DNA from: Nonomuraea sp.
GTDB lineage: Bacteria > Actinomycetota > Actinomycetes > Streptosporangiales > Streptosporangiaceae
DNA length: 8,909 bases
Assembly: GCA_013362835.1 (NCBI GenBank)
Contig: JABFVJ010000284.1
Span: forward strand, 1-8,909
Direction: 5' to 3'
Of this stretch, positions 1-8,055 are shown in pieces; positions within the stretch are counted from its first letter, which is position 1; each line of letters starts with the position of its first letter. The translations under genes and the position numbers were made by a program. The notes under the pieces were generated by a model that was not told the origin of the DNA, did no database searches, and was given only the letters and a program-made list of their open reading frames with translations.

Positions 1-912
1 CTCGCCGCGTGCAGCGGTGGCGCGGACTCGCTGGCACTCGCCGCCGCCCTGGCCTTCGTCGCCCCCCGCGACGGGTTCCGCGCCGGACTGGTCACCGTGG
101 ACCACCAGCTCCAGCCCGGCTCGGCCGAACGCGCGCAGCAGGTCACCGACCTCGCCGTCGACATGGGCCTGACCCCCGCGGAGACGCTCACCGTCACCGT
201 CGGCACCGAAGGCGGCCCCGAGGCCGCCGCCAGGGACGCCAGGTACACCGCGCTCGCCGAGGCCGCCGACCGCCTCGGGGCCGCCGCCGTGCTCCTCGGC
301 CACACCCGCGACGACCAGGCCGAGACCGTGCTGCTCGGCCTGGCCAGGGGCAGCGGTCTGCGCTCGATCTCCGGCATGGCCGCACGCGCGGGCCGCTACC
401 GCCGCCCGTTCCTCGACCTCCCCAGGGCCACGACGGTCGCCGCCTGCCGGGCGATGTCCCTCACCCCCTGGGACGACCCCCACAACGACGACCCCCGCTA
501 CACCCGCGTCCGCGTCAGAAGGCGGATACTCCCGGCCCTTGAGGAGGAGCTCGGCCCGGGAGTGGCGGAAGCGCTCGCCAGGACCGCGAGGATGGCACGC
601 GAGGACGCCGACGCCCTCGACCAGTGGGCGGAATCGGCGTTCCCGGATTGCGCTCTTAGCGATATCGGCGAGTCCGTCACCCTGTCCGTACCGGCCCTGG
701 AGAAGCTGCCCGACGCCGTCAGGCGGAGGGTGCTGCGGCGCGCGGCGATCGCGGCGGGAGCGCCGTCCGGGGCCCTCTCGGGGGCGCACGTGCTGGCCGT
801 GGATCGGCTGGTCACACGGTGGCACGGGCAGAAGGCGGTGGATCTCCCCGGAGGTCTGTCCGCTGTTCGGCGGTATGGCACCCTGATACTCGCCATCAGT
901 CCCATCGTTTAA
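1..912 (+). CDS. tilS: tRNA(Ile)-lysidine synthetase TilS (N-terminus outside window)
   Basis: TilS uses ATP and lysine to turn C34 of the CAU-anticodon tRNA-Ile into lysidine, so that the tRNA reads AUA and accepts isoleucine; it is a cytosolic and normally essential enzyme. The frame is open from base 1 and gives 303 visible residues. The PP-loop ATP-binding motif SGGADS lies at visible residues 5-10. A second N-type ATPase signature, [10 protein letters not shown], is near residues 100-109. The [20 protein letters not shown] stretch (about 158-178) matches the conserved region closing the catalytic domain. After it come a helical linker and a short C-terminal part ending in a VDLPGG...VRRYGTL segment. 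Because the PP-loop normally sits close to the N-terminus, roughly 20-40 residues are missing. hpt follows after 10 bases, which is the order common in bacteria and suggests co-transcription. No frameshift is seen. Confidence 0.95.
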   Translation, partial: LAACSGGADSLALAAALAFVAPRDGFRAGLVTVDHQLQPGSAERAQQVTDLAVDMGLTPAETLTVTVGTEGGPEAAARDARYTALAEAADRLGAAAVLLGHTRDDQAETVLLGLARGSGLRSISGMAARAGRYRRPFLDLPRATTVAACRAMSLTPWDDPHNDDPRYTRVRVRRRILPALEEELGPGVAEALARTARMAREDADALDQWAESAFPDCALSDIGESVTLSVPALEKLPDAVRRRVLRRAAIAAGAPSGALSGAHVLAVDRLVTRWHGQKAVDLPGGLSAVRRYGTLILAISPIV

Positions 913-922
913 GGAACCACAG

Positions 923-1474
923 GTGGACGCTGCCGACATGGGCAAAGACCTGGAGAAAGTCCTCATCCCCGAGGACGAGCTGCAGGCCAAGATCAAAGAG
1001 CTTGCCGGGCGGATCGACGAGGACTACGCGGGTAAAGCCGTCCTGCTCGTGGGCGTGCTGAAGGGCGCGGTCATGGTGATGGCCGACCTGGCCAGGGCGT
1101 TGCACGTGCCGGTGCAGATGGACTGGATGGCGGTGTCGTCCTACGGCGCGGGCACCAAGTCGTCCGGTGTCGTCCGCGTGCTGAAAGACCTCGACACCGA
1201 CATCCTGAACCGCCACGTGCTGATCGTCGAGGACATCATCGACTCCGGCCTCACCCTTCACTGGCTGCTGGAAAACCTGAAGTCGCGCAATCCGGCCTCG
1301 CTGGAGATCTGCACGGCGCTGCGCAAGCCCGACGCGGTGAAGGTGCCGATCGACGTGAAATATGTCGGGTTCGACATTCCCAACGAGTTCGTCATCGGCT
1401 ACGGGCTCGACTACGCGGAGCGCTACCGGAATTTGCCGTTCATCGGAACGCTGGCGCCGCACGTTTATAAGTAG
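923..1474 (+). CDS. hpt: Hypoxanthine phosphoribosyltransferase
   Basis: This purine-salvage enzyme joins hypoxanthine (and usually guanine) to PRPP, giving IMP or GMP in the cytosol. The product is 183 residues, the normal family size. The PRPP-binding signature [14 protein letters not shown] is at about residues 99-112, with the acidic pair E103-D104. The VLKGA loop is near 45-49, the flexible SSYG loop at 72-75, and the base-binding region [14 protein letters not shown] at 151-164. I chose the GTG at 923 because AAGGA at 911-915 lies 7 bases upstream; an in-frame ATG at 938 would lack such a site and would remove only five residues. The gene starts 10 bases after the tilS stop. A GC-rich hairpin follows its stop directly, so the tilS-hpt unit may end there. 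Confidence 0.96.
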   Translation: MDAADMGKDLEKVLIPEDELQAKIKELAGRIDEDYAGKAVLLVGVLKGAVMVMADLARALHVPVQMDWMAVSSYGAGTKSSGVVRVLKDLDTDILNRHVLIVEDIIDSGLTLHWLLENLKSRNPASLEICTALRKPDAVKVPIDVKYVGFDIPNEFVIGYGLDYAERYRNLPFIGTLAPHVYK

Positions 1475-1478
1475 TAAT

Positions 1479-1494
1479 CCCGGCCGTGGCCGGG
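1479..1494 (+). terminator. Possible terminator hairpin after hpt
   Basis: The inverted repeat CCCGGC (1479-1484) and GCCGGG (1489-1494) encloses a CGTG loop and begins 4 bases after the hpt stop. It forms a perfect 6-bp all-GC stem. No T-run follows, as is common in actinobacteria, so it could terminate, attenuate or only protect the 3' end of the tilS-hpt message. The right arm also overlaps the -35 element of a candidate promoter for ftsH. Confidence 0.4.
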
Positions 1495-1519
1495 AACATC
1501 GCGCAACGTGACGTACGTT
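1492..1519 (+). promoter_or_regulatory. Candidate ECF-sigma promoter for ftsH
   Basis: GGGAAC at 1492-1497 is followed after 18 bases by CGTT at 1516-1519. This resembles the -35 GGAA(C/T) and -10 CGTT/GTT elements of ECF sigma factors such as the actinobacterial SigR/SigH and SigE types. Transcription would start near 1525-1528 and give a leader of nearly 190 bases before the ftsH start. No convincing housekeeping -35/-10 pair was seen in the same gap. Short ECF motifs arise by chance in GC-rich DNA, so this rests on motif, spacing and position alone. Confidence 0.35.
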
Positions 1520-1520
1520 G
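1504..1520. repeat. Inverted repeat CAACGT-N5-ACGTTG, possible operator
   Basis: CAACGT (1504-1509) and ACGTTG (1515-1520) are perfect inverted half-sites separated by 5 bases. The right half-site covers the -10 element of the candidate ECF promoter, so a dimeric repressor bound here would block it. The pair could also form a small RNA hairpin if transcription enters from upstream. No specific regulator can be assigned. Confidence 0.4.
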
Positions 1521-1574
1521 ATAGGGCAAGACCGGTGTAGCGGGCGGGTCCCTCCGCGCGCTGTCCCGGTGTAC

Positions 1575-1623
1575 CTTCAGACTCCGGAAGGGTGACCGCG
1601 TGTCCCCTTCGGGTAGTCAGAAG
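1575..1623 (+). promoter_or_regulatory. Long imperfect hairpin in ftsH leader
   Basis: Four nested complementary blocks pair in order: CTTC (1575-1578) with GAAG (1620-1623), GACT (1580-1583) with AGTC (1615-1618), CC (1584-1585) with GG (1611-1612), and GAAGGG (1587-1592) with CCCTTC (1605-1610). That is about 16 base pairs with one A-A mismatch, one single-base bulge, one two-base bulge and a 12-base loop. It lies in the non-coding stretch between the candidate promoter and the ftsH ribosome binding site. A leader regulatory role is inferred. Confidence 0.4.
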
Positions 1624-1633
1624 TCGCGGTGTC

Positions 1634-1657
1634 GGATGCCGCGGCCCCGGGGCATCC
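1634..1657 (+). promoter_or_regulatory. Second hairpin in ftsH leader
   Basis: GGATGCC (1634-1640) and GGCATCC (1651-1657) form a perfect 7-bp stem around a 10-base GC-rich loop. It begins 11 bases after the larger leader hairpin and ends about 38 bases before the putative ftsH ribosome binding site. If ftsH started at the upstream GTG at 1629, this hairpin would lie inside the coding sequence, but family comparison favours a later start. Confidence 0.35.
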
Positions 1658-1712
1658 CGGGGTTCCAGGCCATGGTCAGGAAGGGACGGGCCCGCAAGGG
1701 GTTCCGCATCGG

Positions 1713-3709
<1,997 letters not shown>

Positions 3710-3713
<4 letters not shown>

Positions 3714-4288
3714 CGCACCACGACGTCGACCTGGGGCGGATCGAGAAGGCCGTACGCGAGATCCTCTACGCCATCGGCGAGAATCCCGACCGTGACGGCC
3801 TGCTCGAAACCCCGTCCCGGGTCGCCCGTGCGATGGCCGAGCAGTTCTCCGGGCTCGGCCAGACTCCCGAAGGGGTGCTGACCAAGGTCTTCGACGTCGA
3901 TCACGACGAGATGGTGCTGGTCAGGGACATCGAGGTCTACTCGACCTGCGAACACCACCTGGTCCCGTTCCACGGCGTGGCCCACGTGGGCTACATCCCC
4001 AACGAGCGCGGCCAGGTCACCGGCCTGTCGAAGCTGGCCAGGCTGGTCGACGTGTTCGCGCGCCGTCCCCAGGTGCAGGAGCGCATGACCTCGCAGATCG
4101 CCGACTCCCTCATGCGGGTGCTGGAGCCGCGCGGGGTCATCGTGGTGGTCGAGTGCGAACACCTGTGCATGACGATGCGCGGCGTACGCAAGCCGGGCGC
4201 CAAGACGGTCACGTCGGCGGTCAGGGGCGACTTCCGCACCAGCGACAAGACCCGTTCCGAGGCGATGGCGCTGATCCTCGGCAGGTGA
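3710..4288 (+). CDS. folE: GTP cyclohydrolase I
   Basis: This enzyme opens GTP and rebuilds it as 7,8-dihydroneopterin triphosphate, the first committed step of folate synthesis. It is a cytosolic zinc-dependent oligomer. The 192-residue product is a normal type IA Fol[11 protein letters not shown] (78-87) supplies zinc ligands C80 and H83, and HLCM supplies C153. [13 protein letters not shown] (101-113) and VRGDFRTS (171-178) are further family signatures. The GTG start overlaps the ftsH stop in GTGA, so translation is probably coupled to ftsH, and a GGGG-containing purine-rich stretch lies just upstream. A 65-base gap with its own promoter-like element separates it from folP. Confidence 0.97.
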
Positions 4289-4293
4289 CATCG

Positions 4294-4302
4294 TTATCCA
4301 CA
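4294..4302 (+). promoter_or_regulatory. Consensus DnaA box
   Basis: TTATCCACA is an exact match to the classical 9-mer bound by the replication initiator DnaA. It lies 6 bases after the folE stop and about 40 bases upstream of the putative folP promoter. It is a single box with no AT-rich unwinding region or neighbouring boxes, so it is not an origin. A titration or transcriptional role, or chance, are all possible. Confidence 0.4.
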
Positions 4303-4341
4303 ACTGGGGACCCGAGATGTCGGCAGGTGTGGGGGAACGCC

Positions 4342-4353
4342 TAGGCTTGCCCC
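4342..4353 (+). promoter_or_regulatory. Probable leaderless promoter for folP
   Basis: TAGGCT (4342-4347) fits the actinobacterial -10 consensus TANNNT and is followed by exactly 6 bases before the folP ATG. That spacing puts the transcription start on the A of the start codon. No purine-rich ribosome binding site lies within 5-12 bases of this ATG; the nearest, GGGGGAA at 4331-4337, ends 16 bases upstream. The -35 region is poor, which is usual for this promoter class. Confidence 0.55.
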
Positions 4354-5211
4354 ATGACTAGCGTGCCCATCAACGTGCCGAGTGGTGCGGAGCGGTGCCT
4401 TGTCATGGGTGTGGTCAATGTGACGCCCGACTCCTTCTCCGACGGCGGCCTGTGGTTCGACGAGGCCGCCGCCATCCAGCACGGGCTCGACCTGGTGCGG
4501 GAGGGGGCCGACATCGTCGACGTGGGCGGGGAGTCCACGCGGCCCGGCGCGGCCAGGGTGTCGCTGGAGGAAGAGCTGGCCAGGGTCGTCCCCGTGATCA
4601 GGGCGCTCGACGCCGAGGGCGTCACGGTGAGCGTCGACACGATGCGCGCCGAGGTGGCGAAGGCCGCGGTCGAGGCGGGCGCGAAGCTCGTCAACGACGT
4701 GAGCGGCGGCCTCGCCGACCCCGAGATGCCGCGTGTGGTCGCCGCGACGGGAGTCCGCTACGTGGTGATGCACTGGCGCGGCCACAGCCATGACATGGAC
4801 AGCCGGGCCGTCTACGCCGACGTCGTGACAGAGGTGCGCGAGGAGTTGAGCAAGCGCGTCGACCTGGTGCTGGCCGAGGGGGTGTCGCAGGAGCAGATCG
4901 TGCTCGACCCGGGCCTCGGCTTCGCCAAGAACGCCGAGCACAACTGGTCCCTGCTGGCCGGCATCCCGCAGCTCGCCGAGCTGGGCTTCCCGCTGCTGAT
5001 CGGAGCCTCGCGCAAGCGTTTCCTCGGGCGGCTGCTGGCCGGTCCCGACGGGGCGCCGCGCCCGTTCAGCCGCAGCGACGGCGCCACGCTGGCGGTGACC
5101 GCGCTGGCCGCCCAGGCGGGGGCCTGGTGCGTGCGGGTGCACGAGGTTGGTCCCAATGCCGATGCCGTGCGTGTGGCGGCCGCATGGAAGAGAGCCGGAG
5201 CAGGCACATGA
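4354..5211 (+). CDS. folP: Dihydropteroate synthase
   Basis: FolP condenses 6-hydroxymethyl-dihydropterin pyrophosphate with p-aminobenzoate to give dihydropteroate, and is the target of sulfonamides. The 285-residue product is a complete TIM-barrel DHPS. Family signatures appear in order: MGVVNVTPDSFSDGG (18-32), VDVGGESTRPGA (55-66), VSVDTMR (92-98), NDVSGG (114-119), LDPGLGFAK (184-192), GASRKRF (217-223) and RVHEV (261-265). The resemblance to the catalytically active FolP type is strong, and no key residue looks altered. The ATG at 4354 is best because of the leaderless-type promoter directly before it. The stop overlaps the next start in ATGA. Confidence 0.97.
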   Translation: MTSVPINVPSGAERCLVMGVVNVTPDSFSDGGLWFDEAAAIQHGLDLVREGADIVDVGGESTRPGAARVSLEEELARVVPVIRALDAEGVTVSVDTMRAEVAKAAVEAGAKLVNDVSGGLADPEMPRVVAATGVRYVVMHWRGHSHDMDSRAVYADVVTEVREELSKRVDLVLAEGVSQEQIVLDPGLGFAKNAEHNWSLLAGIPQLAELGFPLLIGASRKRFLGRLLAGPDGAPRPFSRSDGATLAVTALAAQAGAWCVRVHEVGPNADAVRVAAAWKRAGAGT

Positions 5212-5654
5212 GCGTCGACACTGCCGCGATCGAGACGGTCAACCAGGAGTTCTACACCGCGATCGAGAGCGCCGATCTCGACAAGATGACCGAGATCTGG
5301 GCCGAGGACACCGCCGACGACCAGGTGAGCTGCGTGCATCCGGGCTGGACCCTGTTGACGGGCCGGTCGGAGGTGCTGCGGTCGTGGGCGTTGATCATGG
5401 CCAACACCACCTACATCCAGTTCGTGCTGACCGACGTCAACACGACCGTGCTGGGCGATGTGGCCGTCCTGACCTGCGTGGAGAACATCCTGACCGCGGG
5501 CGAGGAGGGCGAGTCCAGCTTCGCCGCGGGCAAGGTGGTGGCCAGTAACGTCTACATCCGCACCGCGCAGGGCTGGCGGCTGTGGATGCACCACGGCTCG
5601 CCCGTGCTGCAGGGAGACGACGACGAGGACGAGGAGGGCGAGCTTGAGGTCTGA
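5208..5654 (+). CDS. NTF2-like (SnoaL-type fold) protein in folate operon
   Basis: This is a small cytosolic protein of 148 residues with no signal peptide or membrane segment. The opening helix (TAAIETVNQEFYTAIESADLD split over residues 5-25), the WAEDT stretch near 31-35, the HPGW motif (44-47), the TGRSEVLRSW helix (51-60) and the later alternating strands ending in WRLWMHHGSPV (123-133) are typical of SnoaL-like NTF2-fold proteins. Such proteins use a cone-shaped pocket for binding or catalysis. The tail from about 136 is strongly acidic (GDDDEDEEGELE). The ATG at 5208 overlaps the folP stop and has GGAG 7 bases upstream; in-frame starts before it lie within folP. Its place between folP and folB suggests a link to pterin metabolism, but the substrate and any catalytic role are unknown. 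Confidence 0.85.
   Translation: MSVDTAAIETVNQEFYTAIESADLDKMTEIWAEDTADDQVSCVHPGWTLLTGRSEVLRSWALIMANTTYIQFVLTDVNTTVLGDVAVLTCVENILTAGEEGESSFAAGKVVASNVYIRTAQGWRLWMHHGSPVLQGDDDEDEEGELEV
5633..5638 (+). promoter_or_regulatory. Ribosome binding site deciding the folB TTG start
   Basis: GGAGGG lies 5 bases before the TTG at 5644 and inside the codons for the acidic tail of the NTF2-like protein. No ATG or GTG near this point gives a FolB of the right length, so this site settles the start. Confidence 0.65.
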
Positions 5655-6009
5655 TCGCATCGCTCTCAAGGGGCTGCGGGCCAGGGGGAGACACGGGGTC
5701 CTGCCGGCCGAGCGGGAGCTCGGGCAGGAGTTCGTGATCGACGCGACGTTGTTCCTCGACACCGGGCCCGCTGCGGCGGGCGACGACCTCACCAAGACCG
5801 TCCACTACGGCGAGCTGGCCCAGGCGCTGGCCGAGGTCGTCGAGGGGGAGCCGGTCGACCTGATCGAGACGCTGGCGCAGCGCCTGGCCGACGTCTGCCT
5901 GGCGAGTGAGCTCGTCCACAAGGTCGAGGTGAGTGTGCACAAACCGGCGGCGCCGATCCCGCTGCCGTTCGACGATGTGATCGTGACGATCGAGCGGAGC
6001 CGCGCATGA
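5644..6009 (+). CDS. folB: Dihydroneopterin aldolase
   Basis: FolB splits 7,8-dihydroneopterin into 6-hydroxymethyl-dihydropterin and glycolaldehyde, and usually also epimerises its substrate. The 121-residue product has the normal length. GRHGVLPAERELGQ (15-28) carries the substrate-side glutamate E23. Y55 lies in TVHYGEL, the pterin-anchoring glutamate is in LIETLA (E75), and the catalytic lysine is K100 in VSVHKP. The start is TTG, overlapping the end of the NTF2-like gene by 11 bases and backed by GGAGGG 5 bases upstream. The stop overlaps the folK start in ATGA. All visible features point to an active enzyme feeding FolK. Confidence 0.95.
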   Translation: MRSDRIALKGLRARGRHGVLPAERELGQEFVIDATLFLDTGPAAAGDDLTKTVHYGELAQALAEVVEGEPVDLIETLAQRLADVCLASELVHKVEVSVHKPAAPIPLPFDDVIVTIERSRA

Positions 6010-6509
6010 AGGCCGTCCTCGCTCTCGGCAGCAACCTGGGCGAGCGGTTCCAGACGTTGCAGGGGGCCATCGACACCTTGTTCGACGCCCCAGGGCTGGA
6101 GTTCGTCAGGGCGTCCCCGGTCTACGAGACCGACCCTGTCGGCGGTCCCGGCGGGCAGGAGCCCTACCTCAACGCGGTCGTCGTCGCCGAGACCGACCTG
6201 CCGCCGCGGGCGCTGCTGGAGCGGGCGCTGGGCGTCGAGAACGTCTTCGGGCGGGTGCGGGAGGAGCGGTGGGGGCCGCGTACCCTCGACGTCGACCTGA
6301 TCGTCGTGGGCGAGACCGTCTGCGACGATCCCGAGCTGACGTTGCCGCATCCGCGGGCCCACGAACGGGCCTTCGTGCTCGTGCCCTGGGCCGCGGTCGA
6401 TCCTGAGGGCGCGCTGCCGGGCCGGGGCCGCCTGACCGACCTGCTCGCCGGCCTTCCCCGCCACGGTGTGCGCCTGCGGGCCGACCTGAAGCTGCAGAGG
6501 CCGGATTGA
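6006..6509 (+). CDS. folK: 6-hydroxymethyl-dihydropterin pyrophosphokinase
   Basis: FolK moves pyrophosphate from ATP to 6-hydroxymethyl-dihydropterin, making the substrate for FolP. The 167-residue product is a free-standing HPPK, not fused to FolB or FolP. It begins with the ALGSNLG motif (6-12), followed by ASPVYETDPVGG (36-47). The family signature RWGPRTLDVDL (88-98) carries the two magnesium-binding aspartates D95 and D97, and LPHPRAHERAFVL (113-125) closes the active site. GGAG lies 6 bases before the ATG. The gene overlaps folB by 4 bases and the next gene by 4 bases (TTGA). Confidence 0.96.
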   Translation: MKAVLALGSNLGERFQTLQGAIDTLFDAPGLEFVRASPVYETDPVGGPGGQEPYLNAVVVAETDLPPRALLERALGVENVFGRVREERWGPRTLDVDLIVVGETVCDDPELTLPHPRAHERAFVLVPWAAVDPEGALPGRGRLTDLLAGLPRHGVRLRADLKLQRPD

Positions 6510-6961
6510 GGCCGACCCACCCCGGCAAGCTCGCCGGTCTCCTCGTCGTCGTCGCCCTGGTCGTGTGGGCGGCCGTCCGGCAGTTCTACTCCGACCTGCC
6601 CATCATGCCCTGGACGGCGATCCCCACCGTGCTGCTGCTGGCCATCGGCGAGGGCTACAGCGCGTGGGTGACGAAGGCCAGGATCGCGCGGAAGCCGGGC
6701 ACCAAACCGGTCGAGCCGCTGGCCGTGGCGCGGCTGGCGGCGCTGGCCAAGGCGTCGGCCTACGCGGGGGCGGTGTTCGCCGGGATGTTCGCCGGGTTCG
6801 CCGCGTACACGCTGCAGGTGTTCGACCGGGAGACGCCGCGGTCGGAGTTCTTCGTGGCGGCCGGCTCGTTCGTCTCCTGCGTGGTGCTGGTCTGCGCGGC
6901 CCTCTACCTGGAACACGCCTGCCGCATCCCGAAGGACTCCGACGACCACCAGCGCGACTAG
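6506..6961 (+). CDS. DUF3180 family membrane protein
   Basis: The 151-residue product looks like an integral membrane protein with four hydrophobic segments at about 9-25, 37-54, 84-103 and 115-135. A positively charged loop (KARIARKPGTKPVEP, about 57-71) joins the second and third. The N-terminal RPTHPGKL and the PIMPW motif (32-36) suit the actinobacterial DUF3180 family, whose M. tuberculosis member (Rv3605c) also follows folK. No catalytic motif is visible and the function is unknown. The TTG start overlaps the folK stop and has AGAGG 5 bases upstream. It is the last gene of the plus-strand unit, and its stop overlaps that of the convergent acyltransferase gene. Confidence 0.85.
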   Translation: MRPTHPGKLAGLLVVVALVVWAAVRQFYSDLPIMPWTAIPTVLLLAIGEGYSAWVTKARIARKPGTKPVEPLAVARLAALAKASAYAGAVFAGMFAGFAAYTLQVFDRETPRSEFFVAAGSFVSCVVLVCAALYLEHACRIPKDSDDHQRD

Positions 6962-8055
6962 CGCGCGCCGCGGCGGCCGAAGAGGTAGATGACCGGGAAG
7001 GTGCAGATCAGGGGGCCGAGGATGGCGATGGGGCGTTCCAGCCACCACTTCAGGTCCGGCGGGATCGTGGTGCCGAGGTTGCCGAACAGCCACCACGACA
7101 GGCCCAGGGCGATCGCCATCCCCGTCGTGTGGAAGAGGAACAGCGGCAGCGAGTAGCGGTTGATGAAGTCGTTGACGCGGCGCCAGCGGGGGCGTTCGAG
7201 CACCCGTTCCATGGCCGGTCGCAGCACCTCCACCAGGCCGATCTGGAAGATCAGCAGGGCGACGATGACGAAGGTCGGCGGGGCCATGTTCGACCACTTG
7301 TCGCCGGGCACGCCGACCATCGAGCCCGGGTAGATGCCCGAGTACACCAGGCCGACCAGGGCGAACAGGCCGGTCCACAGGATGCCGACGTCGTAGCGGC
7401 GGGGGAGGATGACGATCCGGTCGTAGAAGAAGCCCGCCTGGTGGGCCAGGCCCCAGACGATGATCATGTTGAGCCAGCCGGCCCACTCGTAGCCGTAGCG
7501 GAAGCGGACCACGTCCACGACCAGGGCCGAGCCGCCGAGCCAGATGAGGGCCAGCACGTCGTAGCGGCGGTGCAGCCACAGGGCGACCGGCAGCAGCGCG
7601 ATCAGCACCAGGTAGACGCCGAGGAACCACAGCGGGCTGAGCACGAGCAGCACGACCCGCCACATCCACTCCACGCCGAACGCCCACGTGACGGCCGCGC
7701 CGACGCAGACCCACACGCCGCACAGGAACAGCGCCGGTAACGACAGCGCGCGGATGCGCCGCCAGACGAACGCCCCGATGCCGACGCCGCGCGCCTGGGC
7801 CCGGTTCCACGACAGCAGGTGGACGTGGCCGCCGACGTAGAAGAACAGCGGCAGCACCTGGAGCAGCCAGGTGAGGATCCACAACCCCGAGGTGAAGCCG
7901 AGCGGGCTGGTGGGCTCGGGGCCGCTGGGCTTCCACTCCAGGATCGTGAACGCCCAGTGCCAGACCACCACGACGATGAGGCTCAGGGCGCGGAGCCAGT
8001 CGACGTACTTGTCGCGGTCTGGGGAGCGTCCGGGTGAGGGTTCGGGGGAGGTCAC
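6958..8055 (-). CDS. Acyltransferase-3 family integral membrane protein
   Basis: Members of this family move acyl groups such as acetyl or succinyl across the membrane onto sugars, peptidoglycan, lipids or antibiotics. The 365-residue product starts with a short Pro/Ser-rich cytoplasmic tail, then [21 protein letters not shown] (starting at residue 14, given here to its 20th-21st positions), which contains the R-x10-H motif of the family (R22, H33). FFYVGGH (71-77) matches the conserved FxxSG-type segment, and RRIRALSLP (99-107) is the usual basic loop. About ten membrane segments follow, with FLFHTTGMA (307-315) near the end. No SGNH domain is fused on. The GTG start overlaps the nuoD stop in GTGA, with GGTGA 9 bases upstream as a ribosome binding site. 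The acceptor substrate cannot be told from sequence. Confidence 0.88.
   Translation of the reverse strand: MTSPEPSPGRSPDRDKYVDWLRALSLIVVVVWHWAFTILEWKPSGPEPTSPLGFTSGLWILTWLLQVLPLFFYVGGHVHLLSWNRAQARGVGIGAFVWRRIRALSLPALFLCGVWVCVGAAVTWAFGVEWMWRVVLLVLSPLWFLGVYLVLIALLPVALWLHRRYDVLALIWLGGSALVVDVVRFRYGYEWAGWLNMIIVWGLAHQAGFFYDRIVILPRRYDVGILWTGLFALVGLVYSGIYPGSMVGVPGDKWSNMAPPTFVIVALLIFQIGLVEVLRPAMERVLERPRWRRVNDFINRYSLPLFLFHTTGMAIALGLSWWLFGNLGTTIPPDLKWWLERPIAILGPLICTFPVIYLFGRRGAR

Noticed and set aside
437..441. FtsH residues HEGGH (protein positions, not bases) as a defective zinc site
   Set aside because: The family pattern is HExGH, which this satisfies, and the third ligand D513 is present; the enzyme should be active.
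640..672. Slightly AT-richer patch inside tilS as an internal promoter
   Set aside because: No correctly spaced -35/-10 pair, and the reading frame is intact through it.
4289..4353. Replication origin suggested by the DnaA box
   Set aside because: There is only one box, no AT-rich unwinding region, and no dnaA, dnaN or rpmH nearby.
6565..7740. A 391-codon plus-strand open frame across the convergent junction
   Set aside because: It reads DUF3180 out of frame and the acyltransferase in antisense; composition is Asp/Gln/Arg-rich without recognisable domains.
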